From Roseivirga pacifica (GTDB lineage Bacteria > Bacteroidota > Bacteroidia > Cytophagales > Cyclobacteriaceae): a DNA stretch of 64,000 nt. Position 1 is the first letter of the stretch, and each line of letters begins with the position of its first letter. The stretch covers positions 751,501 to 815,500 of the forward strand of contig NZ_FOIR01000001.1 of NCBI RefSeq assembly GCF_900111145.1, in the 5' to 3' direction. Position numbers and translations under genes: made by a program. This document shows, piece after piece, positions 1 through 8,680 of the stretch. The notes under the pieces were generated by a model that worked only from the letters and a program-made list of their open reading frames with translations, searched no databases and was not told the origin of the DNA.

Positions 1-1
1 T

Positions 2-1813
2 ATTTGCCTGCTTGCCTTGCCCATTGGATTCGGTTATTCGGCTATAACGCACTATCAAAACTTATCCACCAATAGCTTGCACCAAACTATCGAGGGTGCT
101 AACTCACAGGTTGTCAATACTTTTAATAATCAGTTACCAACAGCACAATCCACAATGCCAGAAAGGGCTTCTTCAAGCCTTTCTACCTGGAATATAAGCA
201 CTTGGTTTGGAGCGGCTTGGCTACTCGGCTTAATGTGCTTTTTCCTAAAAACATCTACAGCATTTCTTCAGCTTAAAAGCCTTAAGGCAGGAGCAACCGC
301 CTGCACAGATGAGCGCATAAACAAGCTAATGGAGCAATTAAAGGCACAATTTTCACTAAAGGCATCAATAATTATAAAAGAGAGCTCGCGAGTAGCCAGC
401 CCTTTGGTAGCCGGAGTATTCAAACCTATAATTCTATTTCCAATAGGGTTGACTCAAGGGCTTTCAACAGCAGAAATAGAAATGATTCTGTTGCATGAAT
501 TGGCACATCTGCAGCGAAGAGATTTGCTTATCCACATGGTTATCAACGGGTTGAAATCCGTCTTTTTCTTCCACCCCGTTTTTTGGTGGTTGGAAAGCCA
601 AATTGATAATGAACGCGAGTTTGCCACGGACGAATGGGCACTCAGCCGCCAACCAAACTGCGCTTCACTGGCAAGTGCCTTGGCTAAAACGCAGGAATAT
701 AAAATGTTAGGCATGCAACTGGCCTTGGCAGGCCGTTCCAAAAGTCAATTACTCAAACGTATCTATAAAATCATGAACAAAAAACAACAATTCAATTGGT
801 CGGGTGCCTTGGTTACGGTACTTGCCCTCAGCGGCATACTTGCTTTGACAAGTATGCAGACACAGCAAAGCGAAGAATCACCTAAGTATGAGAAGGCCGA
901 GCCAAAATCCATTAATGGTACGGTTAAGCCTAATTCCATCAAAACCGATTCATTAGGTGGTTTTAATGGGTTAGTTGCTAATGCTCAAAGCGACACGACC
1001 AAACTAAACCAAGCCGTTTTAGAGATTATTCAGCCTAATTCAGCAATTGACATTAAGCTTGATGAAAAAGGTGAAGTGCAAGAAATAACTAAAAACGGCA
1101 AGCCACTAACTGGCGCTGAGTTTAAAATATTTAAAAAAGCGCACGAGCAGCTAAATGAATATACCTTCAGTAGAATAGAAAAAAGCAATGATAAATGGCT
1201 TAAGGAAATGGACGCCCGAGCCGAACTTGAAAGACAGAAAGAAGTGGAACTTCAACAAGTAATAGAAGCACGGGAGCTTATACAAAAAGAAGAACTGGAG
1301 CAAGATTTGAAACTAGAACTGATGAAACGAGAGATTGAACTCAAGCGTGAACTCATCAGAATTTCGATTGAACAAAAAACTGCTCTAAAGCGGCAAAACG
1401 AGCAGCTCCTTTTACAAGAAATTAACCAGTCGTTAGACAGCATGACCATGGCAGAAATGCGTGAAGTAGAAGAGCAGATTCAAGCGCGCATGAAGGAAAT
1501 CCAAAAAGGAACGCAAATTTTTCGAGGTGTAGTAAAAAGCAATGATCTAGGCACATACACTTTTAGAGATGCCAAAGGTAAAGTTAAAGAACAGTATGTC
1601 TTGGAAGCCCTGAACTACTCAAAGTATGGTAAAGAGGATCAGTTGATTGATTTAGACGGAGAACTAATTGATGCAGCTACTTTCGACCTTGACCAACTCG
1701 ACCTAACGACAGTTGAAAAAGTAGAATACTTTGCGAATGATGAAATGAGAAAGATTTACCCTAAACGAAAGGTTAAGGGTGTTAAGTCAGTTATCCGTAT
1801 TACCACCAATTAA
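2..1813 (+). CDS. BlaR1-like M56 family metallopeptidase, 5' partial
   Basis: Membrane-embedded zinc peptidase of the BlaR1/MecR1 type, which senses an envelope signal and normally cleaves a BlaI/MecI repressor. The zinc motif HELAH is at about residues 165-169 of the visible part, followed by a downstream glutamate in EREFATDEWA. Hydrophobic segments lie near residues 68-85 and 267-285. The frame is open to the left edge, so the true start and probably the first membrane helices lie outside; the TTG at 17 is unlikely to be the start. Instead of the penicillin-binding domain of classical BlaR1, the C-terminal half is a highly charged Glu/Lys/Arg helix (about residues 375-500), then a short globular tail. 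The repressor partner would be expected upstream, outside the window. Family call is firm; the sensed signal is unknown. Confidence 0.88.
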   Translation: MCLLALPIGFGYSAITHYQNLSTNSLHQTIEGANSQVVNTFNNQLPTAQSTMPERASSSLSTWNISTWFGAAWLLGLMCFFLKTSTAFLQLKSLKAGATACTDERINKLMEQLKAQFSLKASIIIKESSRVASPLVAGVFKPIILFPIGLTQGLSTAEIEMILLHELAHLQRRDLLIHMVINGLKSVFFFHPVFWWLESQIDNEREFATDEWALSRQPNCASLASALAKTQEYKMLGMQLALAGRSKSQLLKRIYKIMNKKQQFNWSGALVTVLALSGILALTSMQTQQSEESPKYEKAEPKSINGTVKPNSIKTDSLGGFNGLVANAQSDTTKLNQAVLEIIQPNSAIDIKLDEKGEVQEITKNGKPLTGAEFKIFKKAHEQLNEYTFSRIEKSNDKWLKEMDARAELERQKEVELQQVIEARELIQKEELEQDLKLELMKREIELKRELIRISIEQKTALKRQNEQLLLQEINQSLDSMTMAEMREVEEQIQARMKEIQKGTQIFRGVVKSNDLGTYTFRDAKGKVKEQYVLEALNYSKYGKEDQLIDLDGELIDAATFDLDQLDLTTVEKVEYFANDEMRKIYPKRKVKGVKSVIRITTN

Positions 1814-1833
1814 TTTAAAACAACGCCAAGTTG

Positions 1834-1866
1834 AGCCGCCCACATTCTGTTTGGGTGGCTTTTTTA
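1834..1866 (+). terminator. Rho-independent terminator after the M56 peptidase gene
   Basis: A 9-bp stem (1834-1842 with 1852-1860, one G-U pair) with a 9-nt loop is followed by a T run. It sits 20 bp after the stop codon of the peptidase gene. Confidence 0.8.
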
Positions 1867-1968
1867 TTTCTTCTCAAGGCATTCACCTTAAAATACTTAA
1901 CTTACAATATGGAAAGATGCGGCTAAGGGCTAAAAACCCAAAGCCTATAAATTTATTGGCAGAAACGA

Positions 1969-2307
1969 GTGGAAAAGGTAGACTTAAGTGCGTTGCGGGA
2001 TTTGACTTTGGGGGATACAGAGTTTATGAAAGATTTGATAGAAACTATTCTAAAATCCGTACCTAAAGAACTTCATCTACTCGAGGATAAAATCGCTTCG
2101 GCCGACTTTGAATCCCAAGCCAAGATCTTACACAAGCTAAAGCCCAGTGTGGAGTACTTGGGCATTCATTCACTAGCTATACAGAGACGCAAACTGCACG
2201 AAAAAACGAGTACCAAAACCCCAATATTCTCTGATTATTCGGCATTCAAGTCGCGCGTTGAAAACGCCCTTCAAAACCTGGCTGAACAAAAAGAGCAAAT
2301 ACATTAA
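1969..2307 (+). CDS. Hpt (histidine phosphotransfer) domain protein
   Basis: Small all-helical protein of about 112 residues. It has the Hpt signature of a phospho-accepting histidine followed by LK and a later Gly (LHKLKPSVEYLG, around residues 54-65), preceded by acidic and hydrophobic helix positions typical of the four-helix Hpt bundle. Hpt proteins relay phosphate between hybrid kinases and response regulators. The start is a GTG at 1969; no ATG lies close in frame, and the Hpt helix pattern begins just after it. It stands alone after a terminator, with no hybrid kinase beside it, so its partners are unknown. The canonical Gly after LK is replaced by Pro, so function is likely but not certain. 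Confidence 0.7.
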   Translation: MEKVDLSALRDLTLGDTEFMKDLIETILKSVPKELHLLEDKIASADFESQAKILHKLKPSVEYLGIHSLAIQRRKLHEKTSTKTPIFSDYSAFKSRVENALQNLAEQKEQIH

Positions 2308-2319
2308 TTTTTTTGCCTG

Positions 2320-3564
2320 CTAATTAGTTTTATACACCACACCATCCTTCATTACAAAAGACACCTGCTCCAAAACCGTAATATCCTCTAGTGGGTTTCC
2401 GTCAACAGCAATCAGGTCAGCCAAAAAATCCTTCTTTATATTTCCCAAGTCTGCAAGGTGAAACAGATCGGCATTTCCAGCAGTCATTGAATGTAATGTT
2501 TGTTTTACATTAATACCGTATTCTACCATCATAATAGCCTCTATTACATTTTTTCCATGTGGAAAAACCCCGACATCTCCACCGAATACAAGGGTAACAC
2601 CCGCCTCAATTGCTCGATTTATTGATGCCTTTTTATTCCGAATTCGTCCGGGCTCATTGGCCTCGGAACCGTCCCAACCACTGTAAAGAGAGATGGAGTG
2701 ACCGGCAGCAATTGTGGGGCAAAAGCCAACGCTCTTCTCCTTCATTAGCCTAAAAGTTTCGAGGCTACCACCATCGCCATGCTCTATGGTTTCAACACCG
2801 GCCTCAATGGCCCTGCGCATACCTTCATCCGAAGAGGCATGCGCCACCACATATCGTCCACTACTTTTGGCAACGGCTACTATGGTTTTTAACTCCTCCA
2901 CCGTAAAGGTTGGAGCCGCCACCCCATTTGGCCCCCAACGGTAATCGGCATAAACCTTTATAAAATCCGCTCCATGCCCAATTTGATCTCGTGTAACACG
3001 AACTAAATCTGTCCCGTCTGCTGCCTCTGCACCTAACGGAACCGTTACGCCCTCATGAAATCCCGCAGGCCCGTAACTTCCAGTGGCCACTATGGCCTTG
3101 CCTGCCACTAACAGACGGGGGCCAGGAATTACCCCCTTTTCTACAGCCTGCTTCAAACCCACATCGGCATAACCTGCGCCTTCGCTACCTAAATCGCGCA
3201 TGGTGGTTACGCCAGCCATTAATGAGGCTTTTAGGTGATTAACCGCCCTTGCAGATCGCTCTGCCACCGATTCTACCAAAACCTGATCGTTCCATGAAGT
3301 TTCGTTGTATGGGTGAAGTAAAATATGGGAGTGGCCTTCGATAATTCCCGGCATCAAGGTTTTGCCCTTCAATTCGATGATTTGCTTTGCGCTAATGTCT
3401 TTGGCTGGGCCGGCATAGGTTATGATGTTCCTCTTTACGGCTACCACCCAATCGGAATGCATTTCCGTTCCATCGAAAACGCGGTCGGGTTTTAATAAAT
3501 AATCGTGCTGAGCTTTTAGACTAAAAGCTGCTATAAGAAGGAAGAAGGTTAAGGTATTTTTCAT
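2320..3564 (-). CDS. Exported amidohydrolase family protein (imidazolonepropionase-like)
   Basis: Metal-dependent TIM-barrel hydrolase of 414 residues with an N-terminal signal peptide (residues 1-19, ending KAQ), so it acts in the periplasm. Metal-binding residues are visible: HxH at 78/80 (GHSH), a Lys in FIKVYAD that is probably the carboxylated bridging ligand, His in VVAHASSD, His in TIEHGDGG and Asp in FGGDVGVFPHG. This layout is that of the prolidase/imidazolonepropionase-like branch that cleaves amides or peptides. No neighbour indicates the substrate. The Hpt gene ends 13 bp away and converges on it. The start ATG at 3564 directly precedes the signal peptide. Confidence 0.88.
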   Translation of the reverse strand: MKNTLTFFLLIAAFSLKAQHDYLLKPDRVFDGTEMHSDWVVAVKRNIITYAGPAKDISAKQIIELKGKTLMPGIIEGHSHILLHPYNETSWNDQVLVESVAERSARAVNHLKASLMAGVTTMRDLGSEGAGYADVGLKQAVEKGVIPGPRLLVAGKAIVATGSYGPAGFHEGVTVPLGAEAADGTDLVRVTRDQIGHGADFIKVYADYRWGPNGVAAPTFTVEELKTIVAVAKSSGRYVVAHASSDEGMRRAIEAGVETIEHGDGGSLETFRLMKEKSVGFCPTIAAGHSISLYSGWDGSEANEPGRIRNKKASINRAIEAGVTLVFGGDVGVFPHGKNVIEAIMMVEYGINVKQTLHSMTAGNADLFHLADLGNIKKDFLADLIAVDGNPLEDITVLEQVSFVMKDGVVYKTN

Positions 3565-3665
3565 GGTGTGTTGTTTATCGATTCAATATTAACCCAAAAA
3601 AGACAAAAGTTTATCACTCCCTAAAATTCTGGGTTCACTCCTGATATAAGCAAAAAACCGAGCGG

Positions 3666-3686
3666 ATTCCCGATCAAGTCGGGAAT
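3666..3686. repeat. Dispersed intergenic palindrome (ATTCCCGA class)
   Basis: A perfect 8-bp stem (ATTCCCGA at 3666-3673, TCGGGAAT at 3679-3686) with a 5-nt loop lies in the 152-bp gap between the amidohydrolase and VOC genes. From general knowledge this palindrome is frequent between genes in Bacteroidota. No T run follows, so it is not a classical terminator. Confidence 0.55.
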
Positions 3687-3716
3687 GACGCACCTTTTTT
3701 GGGTTAATTGAAAGGG

Positions 3717-4133
3717 CTATTTCGCAAAGATCTGGCTTGGATCCTTAAAAGACTTGAATTCCAGAGCATTACCGCTTGGATCTAGAAAGAACATGGTGGC
3801 TTGTTCGCCTACTTCTCCTTCAAAGCGAATGTAAGGCTCTATTACAAAGTCAATACCTTCGGTTTTTAGTTTATCGGCCAAATCGTGCCACTGGTTCCAC
3901 TCCAACACGGCCCCAAAATGACGAACCGGAACGTTTTTACCGTCTACACCATTGGTTTGTGCTTGCACAAGCTCTTCGGGCTTTACGTGTGCACTCAATT
4001 GGTGGCCAAAGAAGTTAAAGTCGATCCACTTATCAGTAGAGCGGCCAATTTCGCAACCCAGCAAATCGCCAAAAAAGGCGCGAGTAGATGCAATGTCTTT
4101 TACAGGAAAAGCTAAATGAAAAGGGGTGTTCAT
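3717..4133 (-). CDS. VOC (glyoxalase/dioxygenase-fold) family protein
   Basis: A 138-residue cytoplasmic protein with the paired beta-alpha-beta-beta-beta fold of the vicinal oxygen chelate superfamily. It begins with a typical strand ([12 protein letters not shown]), followed by the helix ARAFF-type segment [10 protein letters not shown], and ends with the hallmark [15 protein letters not shown], whose Glu is the usual metal ligand. Members include glyoxalases, ring-cleaving dioxygenases and resistance proteins; the sequence does not tell which reaction applies here. It is transcribed alone on the minus strand. Family call is secure and the substrate is unknown. Confidence 0.85.
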   Translation of the reverse strand: MNTPFHLAFPVKDIASTRAFFGDLLGCEIGRSTDKWIDFNFFGHQLSAHVKPEELVQAQTNGVDGKNVPVRHFGAVLEWNQWHDLADKLKTEGIDFVIEPYIRFEGEVGEQATMFFLDPSGNALEFKSFKDPSQIFAK

Positions 4134-4295
4134 GTTTCAGTTTTTGGTTATCAGTAATCTGTAATTTGGTGTCAATTTAAACGTAAAATGATCAATTGAA
4201 TAGATTGTTTGAAATTCGTCACTTTTAAGGGTTGATTGGTCACAGTTTTTTGAGTGACAGCTAACTCTGCAGTAAGATTGAGGAAAAATAAACGC

Positions 4296-5816
4296 ATGAA
4301 GAATCTAATTCCTATATCAATTGTTGTCTCCATTTTTCTGTTTGCCGTTGCAATAGGAATCATCCTTCAGGTTAACCAAGGACACTATTTTGTTGAAGCT
4401 GCAGTGAAGGATGGGTATGCAGAAATAGATGCAAGACAGTTATACATTAATACCAATATTGCAAAGTCTATTTCAGCTGCGCTATTACTGGTGCTTTTCT
4501 TTGTTGGGGCCAGAACTACAAAGCGACTATTTCAGGTAGGCCAGCTTAAATTTGCACTCCCAATATTTCTACTTTACCTAATGTTTTATAGTTCTGTTTG
4601 CACTATGACACATGAGCTATTGAACACATCATTCAGTTTTAGCATATTAAAGAGCCAAGCACCTACCTACGTACCAGCTCAAGCAATCATTTCAGCAATT
4701 TATTATTCAATAATTGGATTAGCAGGACTATTAGCCTCAACCACATACACAATAATTAAATGCTCTAAAAAAGTTAAAGGCATATCACTAAAAGCCCTGG
4801 GCTCCAAATTTAGAGCCATCAACTTCTCAAGTAACTTTACGCTTTTTTTAGTCATATACATCATTAGAAACCCGAACTTCTCCATTTCTTTTGGCACTAT
4901 TGGGTTACTGACTTCAATGGTGATATTTAGCATACTTAGCTCAAAAGCTGGTTCCCTAGTATTGATTTCATTTCTGAGCAAGGGGCAATTAACCTTTAGC
5001 AAACCAATAGAACGCATTAGCCAAGCAATCCTCTCAAGCTTTGGTATATACTCTGTTGGCTTTCTTCTGTTTGTACTCTCATTTAGTTTTGACTCCGCAT
5101 TTTTTAGTGCCTTAGAAACATTCCCATCGACCATACTACTCCTTTTTATCATCATTGTAATCGCTGGCTTAATAGCCATTGCCTTATGGAAGTACAACAT
5201 TGCAGGAGTTAGAACAGAAGCAGCCCTTAGCACAGCCAAGTCCGAACTCTCCTTTCTTAAATCTCAGATCAATCCGCACTTTTTGTTCAATTCGCTCAAC
5301 AGCATTTACGGTATTGCTTTGGCCGAAAAAAGTCCGAAAACAGCCGATGGCGTACAAAAGCTCAGCGAAATGATGCGCTTTATGCTCAAAGAAAACACAC
5401 AGGAAAAGATCAGCCTGAACAAAGAAATTGAGTACATCCATAACTACATCGACCTGCAGTCGCTGCGTTTGGATACCAATAAACACGTACAATTAAATGT
5501 TTCCATCGAACAGCCGTGCGATGGAAACATTAGCCCAATGCTGCTAATCCCCATGATCGAAAATGCCTTTAAACACGGTGTGAGCATTGATAAACCGAGT
5601 TTTATCGATATTGCGCTAAAGTGTAATGAGCACTATGTGAGCCTAAACGTCAAAAACAGCAACCATCATAAAGAAAAAACAGCAGCAGAGGAAAGCGGCA
5701 TTGGGCTAGAAAATGTGCGCAAACGCCTTGAGTTACTTTACCCAGAAAAACACTTGTTTCAAGTCTACGAAAACGAGGAAACCTACGAGGCATTTATTAA
5801 AATTGAGCTAGCATGA
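4296..5816 (+). CDS. LytS/YehU-type sensor histidine kinase
   Basis: Membrane sensor kinase of 506 residues. The N-terminal 290 residues hold about eight hydrophobic segments. The cytoplasmic part has the His_kinase (PF06580-type) motif NPHFLFNSLNS with the phospho-His near residue 328, then a GHKL ATPase with N box (MIENAFKHG) and G box (GIGLENVRKRL). ATG 4296 is chosen because it follows an AGGAA stretch and starts the first hydrophobic helix; an earlier in-frame codon at 4254 would add a hydrophilic lead. The stop overlaps the next gene's start by 4 nt, so kinase and regulator are translationally coupled. The signal is unknown. Confidence 0.92.
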   Translation: MKNLIPISIVVSIFLFAVAIGIILQVNQGHYFVEAAVKDGYAEIDARQLYINTNIAKSISAALLLVLFFVGARTTKRLFQVGQLKFALPIFLLYLMFYSSVCTMTHELLNTSFSFSILKSQAPTYVPAQAIISAIYYSIIGLAGLLASTTYTIIKCSKKVKGISLKALGSKFRAINFSSNFTLFLVIYIIRNPNFSISFGTIGLLTSMVIFSILSSKAGSLVLISFLSKGQLTFSKPIERISQAILSSFGIYSVGFLLFVLSFSFDSAFFSALETFPSTILLLFIIIVIAGLIAIALWKYNIAGVRTEAALSTAKSELSFLKSQINPHFLFNSLNSIYGIALAEKSPKTADGVQKLSEMMRFMLKENTQEKISLNKEIEYIHNYIDLQSLRLDTNKHVQLNVSIEQPCDGNISPMLLIPMIENAFKHGVSIDKPSFIDIALKCNEHYVSLNVKNSNHHKEKTAAEESGIGLENVRKRLELLYPEKHLFQVYENEETYEAFIKIELA

Positions 5817-6478
5817 TAAAAGCCATTGCCATAGATGACGAGCCAATTGCACTAAAGATCATTGAGGATCACGCCTCGAAAATTCCCTTTCTGCAGATTG
5901 ACGCTTCGTTTACCAATGCTTTTCATGCAATTGAGTATTTAAAAAAGCACACGGTCGATTTACTCTTACTCGACATTAACATGCCCGATATTTCCGGGTT
6001 GGATTTTCTAAAAACGCTTACGCAGAAACCGCTGGTTATTTTCACCACGGCTTACAGCGAATATGCGCTGGAAAGTTATGAGCACGATGCCGTTGACTAT
6101 TTGCTAAAACCCTTTGAGTTTGGCCGGTTTCTCAAGGCTATTAACAAGGCCAGTGAACGACTGAATGAATCGCCTCAAACCTACATTTTTCTAAAATCAG
6201 GTTATGAATATGTGCGCTTAGAGCTTCAGGACATTCTTTTTGTGAAGGCAGAAGGCAACTACATGAAGTTCGTGTGCAAGGATCAAACCGTGCTTTCACG
6301 GCTCACGCTGCAAGAAACAGAGGAAATACTCAAGCACTCTGAGCTAATTAAAGTGCACCGATCTTACTTAGCCAACTTTCAGCTAGCCGATAAAATAGAA
6401 AAGCACCAGATTCACTTTGGTGAACACTTGGTGCCAATAACTGCTGAAGGTTTCGATAAAATTCAGCAAGCTCTTTAA
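5813..6478 (+). CDS. LytTR-family response regulator
   Basis: A 221-residue two-component regulator. Receiver domain at residues 1-120 with phospho-acceptor Asp in LLLLDINMPD (about residue 55), Thr/Ser switch in IFTTAYSEYA and Lys in YLLKPFEF. A LytTR DNA-binding domain follows (about residues 125-221), with the usual KAEGNYMKF and KVHRSYLAN segments. The ATGA overlap with the upstream LytS kinase makes them a cognate pair. Target promoters are not evident here; the intergenic region after it is occupied by hairpin repeats. Confidence 0.93.
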   Translation: MIKAIAIDDEPIALKIIEDHASKIPFLQIDASFTNAFHAIEYLKKHTVDLLLLDINMPDISGLDFLKTLTQKPLVIFTTAYSEYALESYEHDAVDYLLKPFEFGRFLKAINKASERLNESPQTYIFLKSGYEYVRLELQDILFVKAEGNYMKFVCKDQTVLSRLTLQETEEILKHSELIKVHRSYLANFQLADKIEKHQIHFGEHLVPITAEGFDKIQQAL

Positions 6479-6529
6479 ACCTTACACCGACAGCGGAGAC
6501 AGAAGTTATTTAGCCTTAAGTCTTTACTC

Positions 6530-6565
6530 TCTAATCCCCCAAACCCCCTTTTCAAAAAGGGGGAA
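6530..6565. repeat. 36-bp dispersed C-rich/G-rich palindromic repeat, copy 1
   Basis: The unit reads TCTAATC, two C5 blocks separated by AAA, then a hairpin with stem CCCCCTTTT/AAAAGGGGG (6544-6563). A second copy, with TAG in place of AAA and one extra G in the loop, is at 62284-62320, about 56 kb away. The C5-T4 hairpin is known to be common between genes in several bacterial phyla. Confidence 0.75.
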
Positions 6566-6592
6566 GCTGCATTAACGAATAGCTTTCAATCC

Positions 6593-6695
6593 CTCGTTGG
6601 GACAATACCAACGAGTAGAGCAAAGGGCTGTTGGTGATAACACCAACAGCGGAGAGAACTCAGAAGGCGATTTAACCCACAGATTTATCTGTGGG
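6593..6695. repeat. Array of three further intergenic hairpins
   Basis: Three different perfect palindromes follow one another in the gap between two convergent genes. Stem CTCGTTGG/CCAACGAG is at 6593-6615, GCTGTTGGTG/CACCAACAGC with an ATAA loop at 6627-6650, and CCCACAGAT/ATCTGTGGG with a 2-nt loop at 6676-6695. A 16-nt word ending the second hairpin (ACACCAACAGCGGAGA, 6640-6655) recurs with one change at 6484-6499. No gene is visible between 6479 and 6745. Confidence 0.75.
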
Positions 6696-6745
6696 AATTA
6701 ACTAGTAGCCTTCCAATATCATTAATGAGTTTGAGCTTGCGAGAG

Positions 6746-7552
6746 TTACCAGCTACCGCCAGAACCGCCTCCACCAAAGGAGCCGCCTCCGAAGCCGCCA
6801 AAGCCTCCGCCTCCACCACCGAAGCCGGAACCACCACCAAAACCACCTCCGCCACCGCGGAAGTTATCCCAGTCATCATTTCTGTGGCCACCCATTCCAC
6901 TGCCCATCATAAACCAAGCCCACCAAGGCAAACCACGGCTACCAAAACTGTTACCTCTTCTTAGGCCGGCAATAGCAGGAATAATAAAGAAGAACAGAAT
7001 GAAGATGAAGATAAACGGAACGCCTTTCTTCTTTGCGCTTCTTCTACCTTGAGCCACCTGATCGGCAGTAAACTCGCCCGAGGCCAGTTTAAAGATCACA
7101 TCTGTCGCGTCATCCAAACCTTGGTAGAACCTGCCCTCGCGAAAGCGCGGATTCATATATTCCTCACGAATGGTATAGGTAGCCGCATCTGTTATAGCGC
7201 CTTCCATCCCATAGCCTGTTACTATGGCCGCTTTTCTGTCGTTTATGGAAACCACAATAAAAACACCGTTATCCTTAGCCGTACCTACTTTCCACTTCTG
7301 TCCTGTTCTCTGCGCAAAGTCAACTACTTCGTAACCGCCCAAAGACTCCACAATAAGAATGGCCACTTGGGTAGATGTTGTATCCTCATAATTGAGCAAC
7401 TTATTTTCCAAAGCAGCAGCTTCAGAACCTGTTAATGTATTTCCTGTAAAATCGTTTACCAAGCGTTGAGGACTTGGCGGATCGGGAATACCTGTTTGCC
7501 CAAAAGCAACTGAACTAATTAAAAATGTAAGTAGGAGTAGAGTATATCGCAT
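6746..7552 (-). CDS. TPM-domain protein with glycine-rich tail (YgcG-like)
   Basis: An exported or membrane-anchored protein of 268 residues. An N-terminal signal peptide (first 18 residues, ending VAFGQ) is followed by a TPM (Psb32/YgcG) domain at about residues 30-150, a transmembrane segment (FIFIFILFFFIIPAIAGL), and a C-terminal low-complexity tail made almost only of Gly, Phe and Ser. ATG 7552 is chosen because it starts the signal peptide and lies 1 nt after the stop of the upstream TPM gene; a longer frame would overlap that gene. It is the third gene of a lemA-TPM-TPM operon. TPM proteins are linked to membrane-protein quality control in other systems; the function here is not known. 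Confidence 0.88.
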   Translation of the reverse strand: MRYTLLLLTFLISSVAFGQTGIPDPPSPQRLVNDFTGNTLTGSEAAALENKLLNYEDTTSTQVAILIVESLGGYEVVDFAQRTGQKWKVGTAKDNGVFIVVSINDRKAAIVTGYGMEGAITDAATYTIREEYMNPRFREGRFYQGLDDATDVIFKLASGEFTADQVAQGRRSAKKKGVPFIFIFILFFFIIPAIAGLRRGNSFGSRGLPWWAWFMMGSGMGGHRNDDWDNFRGGGGGFGGGSGFGGGGGGFGGFGGGSFGGGGSGGSW

Positions 7553-7553
7553 A

Positions 7554-7994
7554 TTAGTTTTTGCCAAATGAGATGTCGTCAGAAAGCTCATTTTTGTCGT
7601 CTTTCTGGTACGGGAAAAATTCTTTCAGGCGTTCGCCTGCACATAAAATGCCTTCTTCGAGCCCAGCGGTTAAGTTACCCGCTTTAAAATGCGCTAACAT
7701 CTTTTCTTTGGTTACATCCCAAAAATCTTCGGCTACTTTGGCGTTGATTCCGGCATCGCCAATAATGGCAAATTTGTGATCTTTTACAGCCATATAAACC
7801 AGCACGCCATTTCTGGCGGCTGTTTTATGCATATCTAGTTGGGCAAAAACCTGTGCAGCACGATCGAGCACGTTAGCCTTACTGCAGTGGTTTTCAAGGT
7901 GCACTCGAATTTCACCACTCGTGTTCAGCTCGGCCTTTTCAATGGCTGCTTTAATCCTTGCCTTTTCGTCTTTTGAAAAACTCGCTTCAGCCAT
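7554..7994 (-). CDS. TPM-domain protein (small, cytoplasmic or membrane-associated)
   Basis: A 146-residue protein consisting of one TPM domain without a signal peptide. Typical TPM segments are visible (TSGEIRVHLE, NGVLVYMAVKDHKFAIIGDAGIN, and the ending GLEEGILCAGERLKEFFP). Its start codon overlaps the lemA stop by 1 nt, and its own stop is 1 nt before the next TPM gene, so the three are one transcription unit. The pairing of a soluble and a membrane TPM protein with LemA is common in Bacteroidota. No enzymatic function can be assigned. Confidence 0.87.
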   Translation of the reverse strand: MAEASFSKDEKARIKAAIEKAELNTSGEIRVHLENHCSKANVLDRAAQVFAQLDMHKTAARNGVLVYMAVKDHKFAIIGDAGINAKVAEDFWDVTKEKMLAHFKAGNLTAGLEEGILCAGERLKEFFPYQKDDKNELSDDISFGKN

Positions 7995-8587
7995 TAGTCA
8001 AAACTTACTTCTGGTGCTGTATCTGCTCCTGCCGAAGCTTCAAAGTACGCTTTCTTCTCGAAGCCAAACACGTTGGCATAAATGTTCTTCGGGAAGGTTC
8101 TTATGTAAGTATTGTATTCTTGTACAATGCCGTTAAAGTTTCTTCGCTCTACTGAAATGCGGTTTTCAGTACCTTCTAACTGTACCTGCAATTGCTGGAA
8201 CTGGGTGTTAGCCTTTAGGTCAGGGTAACGCTCTACGGTTACCATCAATCGGCTAAGTGCTCCGCTCAACCCTTGTTGGGCTTGCTCAAAGTTGGCAATA
8301 GCCTGAGGCGTTAAGTTACTCGGGTCGATGCTTACTGAAGTAGCTTTTGCACGTGCTTCAATTACACCGGTTAAGGTTTCTTGCTCAAAATCTGCATAGC
8401 CTTTTACCGTGTTCACAAGGTTGGGAATTAGGTCGGCTCTACGCTGATACTGGTTTTCTACCTGCGCCCAAGCACCATCAATGCTTTCTTCGCGCTGAAC
8501 CAGCCCGTTGTATGTACCTTTAAAAGTTGAATAGCCAATGAGTACCACCAAGGCAACCACAATTAGCACAATCCATTTTTTCTTCAT
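7994..8587 (-). CDS. lemA: LemA family protein
   Basis: A 197-residue protein with an N-terminal membrane anchor (residues 3-22) and the long helical LemA domain. Family motifs include WAQVENQYQRRADLIPNLV, ALSRLMVTVERYPDLKAN and RRNFNGIVQEYN. ATG 8587 is preferred over a TTG two codons earlier. It is the first gene of the lemA-TPM-TPM operon and is divergent from the decarboxylase gene, whose start is 93 bp away. LemA proteins are widespread cell-envelope proteins of unclear role. Confidence 0.92.
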   Translation of the reverse strand: MKKKWIVLIVVALVVLIGYSTFKGTYNGLVQREESIDGAWAQVENQYQRRADLIPNLVNTVKGYADFEQETLTGVIEARAKATSVSIDPSNLTPQAIANFEQAQQGLSGALSRLMVTVERYPDLKANTQFQQLQVQLEGTENRISVERRNFNGIVQEYNTYIRTFPKNIYANVFGFEKKAYFEASAGADTAPEVSFD

Positions 8588-8639
8588 AATCAATGTCGGT
8601 TTTATAAAAACTACGTGAATGCACCCGCAAGATATATGC

Positions 8640-8647
8640 TAACTTTG
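8640..8647 (+). promoter_or_regulatory. Bacteroidota-type -7 element (TAACTTTG)
   Basis: The octamer matches the TAnnTTTG consensus of the Bacteroidota primary sigma factor and lies 33 bp before the decarboxylase ATG. No clear -33 TTG was found, so this is a candidate only. Confidence 0.4.
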
Positions 8648-8680
8648 TTATCGGACAATATGACAGATAAACGTTAGCAT

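Noticed and set aside
4141-4180. GTTATCAGTAATCTG-type sequence, similar to one at 55503-55525, as a specific mobile-element end
   Set aside because: The matches are short and imperfect and no partner arm was found nearby; such words are common low-complexity spacers in this phylum.
6725-6964. Open frame on the plus strand rich in Ala, Ser and Thr
   Set aside because: It is the antisense of the glycine-rich tail of the TPM protein; low-complexity GC-rich codons keep several frames open.
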